Shown: one piece after another, positions 60,921 through 64,000 of the stretch
Numbering within the stretch: the stretch's first letter is position 1
How the letters are laid out: the number at the start of each line of letters is the position of its first letter
Source: Microtetraspora sp. NBRC 13810
GTDB lineage: Bacteria; Actinomycetota; Actinomycetes; Streptosporangiales; Streptosporangiaceae
Length of the DNA: 64,000 nucleotides
NCBI RefSeq assembly: GCF_030268685.1
Contig: NZ_BSRQ01000008.1
Coordinates: 297,127 to 361,126 of the forward strand
Direction: 5' to 3'
The notes under the pieces: generated by a model
Told to the model about the DNA's origin: nothing
The model's input: only the letters and a program-made list of their open reading frames with translations
Database searches by the model: none
Position numbers and translations under genes: made by a program

Positions 60921-63900
60921 GGGACAGCAGCACGTGGAAGAAGGAGTTCGCCAGGACGCTGCGGCGTGAATCAGATGCCCCGGAAGGGCGAGCGGTCCTG
61001 CGGCTGATCGATATTGAGCTGGTGCTGTTTCTGGTCCAGCGGGTCGCGCCGGGCCAATCGATCCTCGATGCGTGGGCCTTGCTGGGCGGATACCCCTTTC
61101 TGCACACCGGCCGCACACCCATCCCCGCTGAACACGAATCCATGATCGGCGTGGCCCGGCACCTGGTGTTGTGGTTCAAAGACCGCGAGGACTGGCGTAC
61201 TGCGCTGGAGGAGTACGCCGACTACCCGGAGAGCATCCGGGGCTACGAGGTGGACCTGATCACCGGTACCGCCTCACAGCGGGAACCCAGAGAGCTGGAC
61301 AACCGCTTCGACTACTACGAGAACGTCCTGTCCAACGCACCGCCGGATCTGACGAGCAAAATCACGACCGCCGTCCCTGGGCGCTTTTTCAACCAGGCCG
61401 AGCCGACGACCAGTGTGACGATCCCGGCCTGGTTCCCCAGCCGCCCTCGTGGCCGCAGCCACGATGTGCTTGCCCGACGCGACCGCGAGCCGATTGACCT
61501 GAAGTGGTCGGAACTGGTCACCGCGGCACAGTGGGGCGACGATCGCGAGGCTGAGCTGAAGTGGCCTGAGAAGATGCGGTCGAACTGGGTGGACAGGCTA
61601 ACGCGGGTGACTCTCGAAGTCCGTCAAGCCGACGACAGCTTCTCCGCCTCGAAGAAACTGACGATCGCCGGGATCATGCACATGATCGGCATGGTCGGGG
61701 CTGGCAAGAGCACGCTGGTGGAAGTGTTGCTTCTGTGGTGCCACCTCAACAACAAGCGCGTATGCGTGGTCGCCGACAATGTGACGTCGGTGCTGCGTAA
61801 GACGGTGCACCTACAGGCTCTCGGCATACGCGCGGCTCCCGTGCTGGGACAGTCCAACCGCGTCCAACACCTGACGCGCCTGCACCGGTTGACCAACCCC
61901 CGCAATGGCCGTATCGCCCCCGTGGGCGACCGGATGTTCGACCTGACCAGCACCGCGTGCTCGCTGGACGGGTTGCGCGACCACGCCGCGACGTCCTGGG
62001 AACTGCGGCACGCACCCTGCTCGGGTCTGATCCCCGAAGCCGGTGACGGCCTGGACGACAAGTTGAAAGCCCAGTCGTGTCCGGCCTGGCACACCTGTCA
62101 ACGGCATGAGCCCTCGCGTGACCTGGTGGAGGCAACGGTCTGGGTTGCGACCACGGCGAGCCTCATCCACACCTCGGTGCCCAAGCAGCTCAACGAGGAA
62201 CGGCTGCGCTACCTCGAACTCGCATGGCGCCGCAGCGACCTGATCATCGTCGACGAGGCCGACCAGGTTCAGGCCCAGTTGGATTCGGTATTCAGCCCCG
62301 AACAGCAACTCATCGGAGAGGATTACGACGCCTGGCTCGACGAGGTCATCGACCGCACCAAGAGAACAATCCGCCAAGCCGGCCGTGAGCCCATGCACGA
62401 ACCGCTGGTGCGGCATTGGCTGGTCAACCTCGACAACGCCAACATCGCGGTGGACATCATGTACTCGGCGCTGTCACGTGATAGCGCCCGACCACAACCG
62501 GCCTTGTCCCGCCGATGGCTGGACAAGGCGTACTTCACCGAGTGGACGCTGTCACAGCAACTGGCCCAGTCGTGGGCCGGGTTCGGGCCGGCCAAGAGTA
62601 ACAGCCACCACCCCGTCGAAGGCTGGGAGGACGACCCGGTCTACCGCAGATTGCGCCATGCCTTCGATGGAGTGATCGACGACCCGCTCGGTGCGAAGGG
62701 CACCGACGACGAACTCACCGAGCAGATGATCACCCTCACCGCGCAGGTTCTTCGGGATGCCAACGAGTCCGTTCGTCTTCGCAGGGTTGGTGACTGGCTG
62801 GAAGCCACTGCCAAAAGACTCACCGAGCAGGGCTTGGCGCTCACCATCGACGATCTGGAGCGCCAAGCCGTCCGCCTGGAGTTCACCCTCGCGGTCGCGG
62901 TGCTGGCCAAGTCCCTGGATCAGGCGATGGACATGTTCCGGGCCGTGGAGATGGAGCTGGGCCTGGAAGGCACCAGTTCCGCCCTGTTCCACCGCGCCCC
63001 GGCGGACTACCAGCCCGTCGTCCCGGACTCGCCGATGGGCAACGTGCTGGGCTTCCAGTACCTCGACGAAGACCACGACCAGCGCAAGGGGCGCTCCAAG
63101 ATGGGGCGACTGCGGTTCTTCCGCTGCAGTGGCATCGGCCGATGGGTATTGCTGCACCTGCACGAGTTGTTCCGCACCGACTCCGACCACGGTCCCAACG
63201 TGCTGCTGCTGTCGGGCACCAGTTGGGCCGGAACCTCGGCCCGCTACCACATAGATATCCCTGTCACCGCGATTCTGACGCCCCCGAAGAAAGAACTGGC
63301 CGCAGTTCGGGCCAGCCGCTTCGAGTTCTTTCCCCTCTTCGCTGGCGACACCACGGCCCCGATCAAGGTGTCGGGCAAGTCCGGCGAGCAACGCGAACTG
63401 GCCTTGCGGCAGATGATCGCCGAGCTGGCCAACCCCGGTGCAGGCAAGAGCATCTTGGAGCAACATCGGGACTCCCTGCCGGCGAACCGGCAACGACTGC
63501 TGCTGCTGGTCGGCAGCTACGCCGAAGCCCGCATGGTCGCCCAGCACTTGGTCTCGCTGCGCAGCAGCTGGCAGGACCACGTCTTGCACTTGGTGGCCGA
63601 CGACGAAGAGTTCACCGACTCCTGGGACGGAGCCAACGGCCTGCGACGTGGGGACGTGCACACTCTGGCCCAGACATCCGCCTGGATCCTCGTGGCACCG
63701 TTGCTGGCAGTCGAGCGCGGGCACAACATCCTCAACGACGATGGTCAGGCTGCGATCGGGGCCGCCTACTTCCTCGTCCGCCCTCACCCACGCCCCGACG
63801 ACCTCAGCTACGTCATCCAGCGCGTCAACCGGTGGGCCACGCACCAGATTCGCAACAGGTTCCCGGCGGTCGAAGCCGCCGACCGCGCCACTCTCGGGCG

Positions 63901-64000
63901 GTGCGCCACCGCATTCCGCTCCGCAGGCCACCGCCAATGGAGATGGCTGCTCAACCTCAAGCTCGCCTACAGCAACCTCCCGGTACATGAGCGAGAAGCC
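60917..64000 (+). CDS. DinG/XPD-like Fe-S helicase of the pPIWI-RE system (3' end cut)
   Basis: Open for 1028 codons to the window end. Walker A is GMVGAGKSTLVEVL near residue 258. Four Cys at about 348, 368, 388 and 394 fit the Fe-S cluster of DinG/XPD helicases. IIVDEADQVQAQLD (DEAD box) is near 445. After about 700 residues RFFRCSGIGRWVLLHLHE and LLLSGTSWAGTSARYH resemble the second helicase core. The N-terminal 200 residues are specific to the system. In such operons the PIWI-like protein is encoded next, here beyond the end. Confidence 0.72.
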   Translation, partial: MRDSSTWKKEFARTLRRESDAPEGRAVLRLIDIELVLFLVQRVAPGQSILDAWALLGGYPFLHTGRTPIPAEHESMIGVARHLVLWFKDREDWRTALEEYADYPESIRGYEVDLITGTASQREPRELDNRFDYYENVLSNAPPDLTSKITTAVPGRFFNQAEPTTSVTIPAWFPSRPRGRSHDVLARRDREPIDLKWSELVTAAQWGDDREAELKWPEKMRSNWVDRLTRVTLEVRQADDSFSASKKLTIAGIMHMIGMVGAGKSTLVEVLLLWCHLNNKRVCVVADNVTSVLRKTVHLQALGIRAAPVLGQSNRVQHLTRLHRLTNPRNGRIAPVGDRMFDLTSTACSLDGLRDHAATSWELRHAPCSGLIPEAGDGLDDKLKAQSCPAWHTCQRHEPSRDLVEATVWVATTASLIHTSVPKQLNEERLRYLELAWRRSDLIIVDEADQVQAQLDSVFSPEQQLIGEDYDAWLDEVIDRTKRTIRQAGREPMHEPLVRHWLVNLDNANIAVDIMYSALSRDSARPQPALSRRWLDKAYFTEWTLSQQLAQSWAGFGPAKSNSHHPVEGWEDDPVYRRLRHAFDGVIDDPLGAKGTDDELTEQMITLTAQVLRDANESVRLRRVGDWLEATAKRLTEQGLALTIDDLERQAVRLEFTLAVAVLAKSLDQAMDMFRAVEMELGLEGTSSALFHRAPADYQPVVPDSPMGNVLGFQYLDEDHDQRKGRSKMGRLRFFRCSGIGRWVLLHLHELFRTDSDHGPNVLLLSGTSWAGTSARYHIDIPVTAILTPPKKELAAVRASRFEFFPLFAGDTTAPIKVSGKSGEQRELALRQMIAELANPGAGKSILEQHRDSLPANRQRLLLLVGSYAEARMVAQHLVSLRSSWQDHVLHLVADDEEFTDSWDGANGLRRGDVHTLAQTSAWILVAPLLAVERGHNILNDDGQAAIGAAYFLVRPHPRPDDLSYVIQRVNRWATHQIRNRFPAVEAADRATLGRCATAFRSAGHRQWRWLLNLKLAYSNLPVHEREA

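Overview
This window is high-GC DNA from an actinomycete, most likely a relative of the Streptosporangiaceae (inference). The pointers are strong G/C third-position bias, GTG/TTG starts, apparent leaderless genes, twin-arginine and lipoprotein exports, and a selenocysteine gene set. No rRNA gene or CRISPR array was seen.

The left part (1 to about 16.2 kb) looks like ordinary chromosome. It carries a nitrate/sulfonate/taurine-type ABC importer whose binding-protein gene is cut by the window start, and an enoyl-CoA hydratase. An operon follows that joins an FAD/NAD(P)-binding protein to a complete peptide/nickel-type ABC importer with a fused double ATPase. Next come galactokinase, a PLP-dependent deaminase/desulfhydrase-like enzyme, a TcuA-like flavoprotein with a FCD-type GntR regulator, a SnoaL-like protein, and an XRE/DUF2975 pair. 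From 16.5 to 21.4 kb lies a selenocysteine locus: selA, tRNA-Sec, selD, a second and more degenerate tRNA-Sec, a rhodanese and selB. It is followed by a MauE/MauD-like/Cys-rich Tat-protein cluster (21.5-23.7 kb), a lipoprotein and a leucine-carboxymethyltransferase-type methyltransferase.

The right part (about 26 kb to the end) is a defence island built at a tRNA attachment site. Three diverged 3' halves of a CAU-anticodon tRNA gene lie on the minus strand near 16.36, 26.19 and 54.75 kb. Five copies of a paired GAGCAACC motif (11-bp spacing), integrase fragments, and pseudogenes of a LacI regulator, a Ser/Thr kinase and a transposase accompany them. The simplest model is serial integration at one tRNA gene, whose intact copy would lie beyond the right end.

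The island holds, in order: (1) a solo AIPR protein with two unassigned genes, one nuclease-like; (2) a complete class 1 DISARM operon (drmD-drmMI-drmA-drmB-drmC), with a divergent HTH-ImmA/IrrE peptidase and PIN-domain pair; (3) a type II-short CBASS (CD-NTase, E2-like protein, membrane effector) behind a three-gene regulatory set that recalls CapH/CapP; (4) a Gabija pair (gajA, gajB); and (5) the first two genes of what looks like a pPIWI-RE three-gene system, a REase-like protein and a DinG-like Fe-S helicase that runs off the end. The PIWI gene itself is predicted just outside the window. This stacking is the most notable feature of the window.
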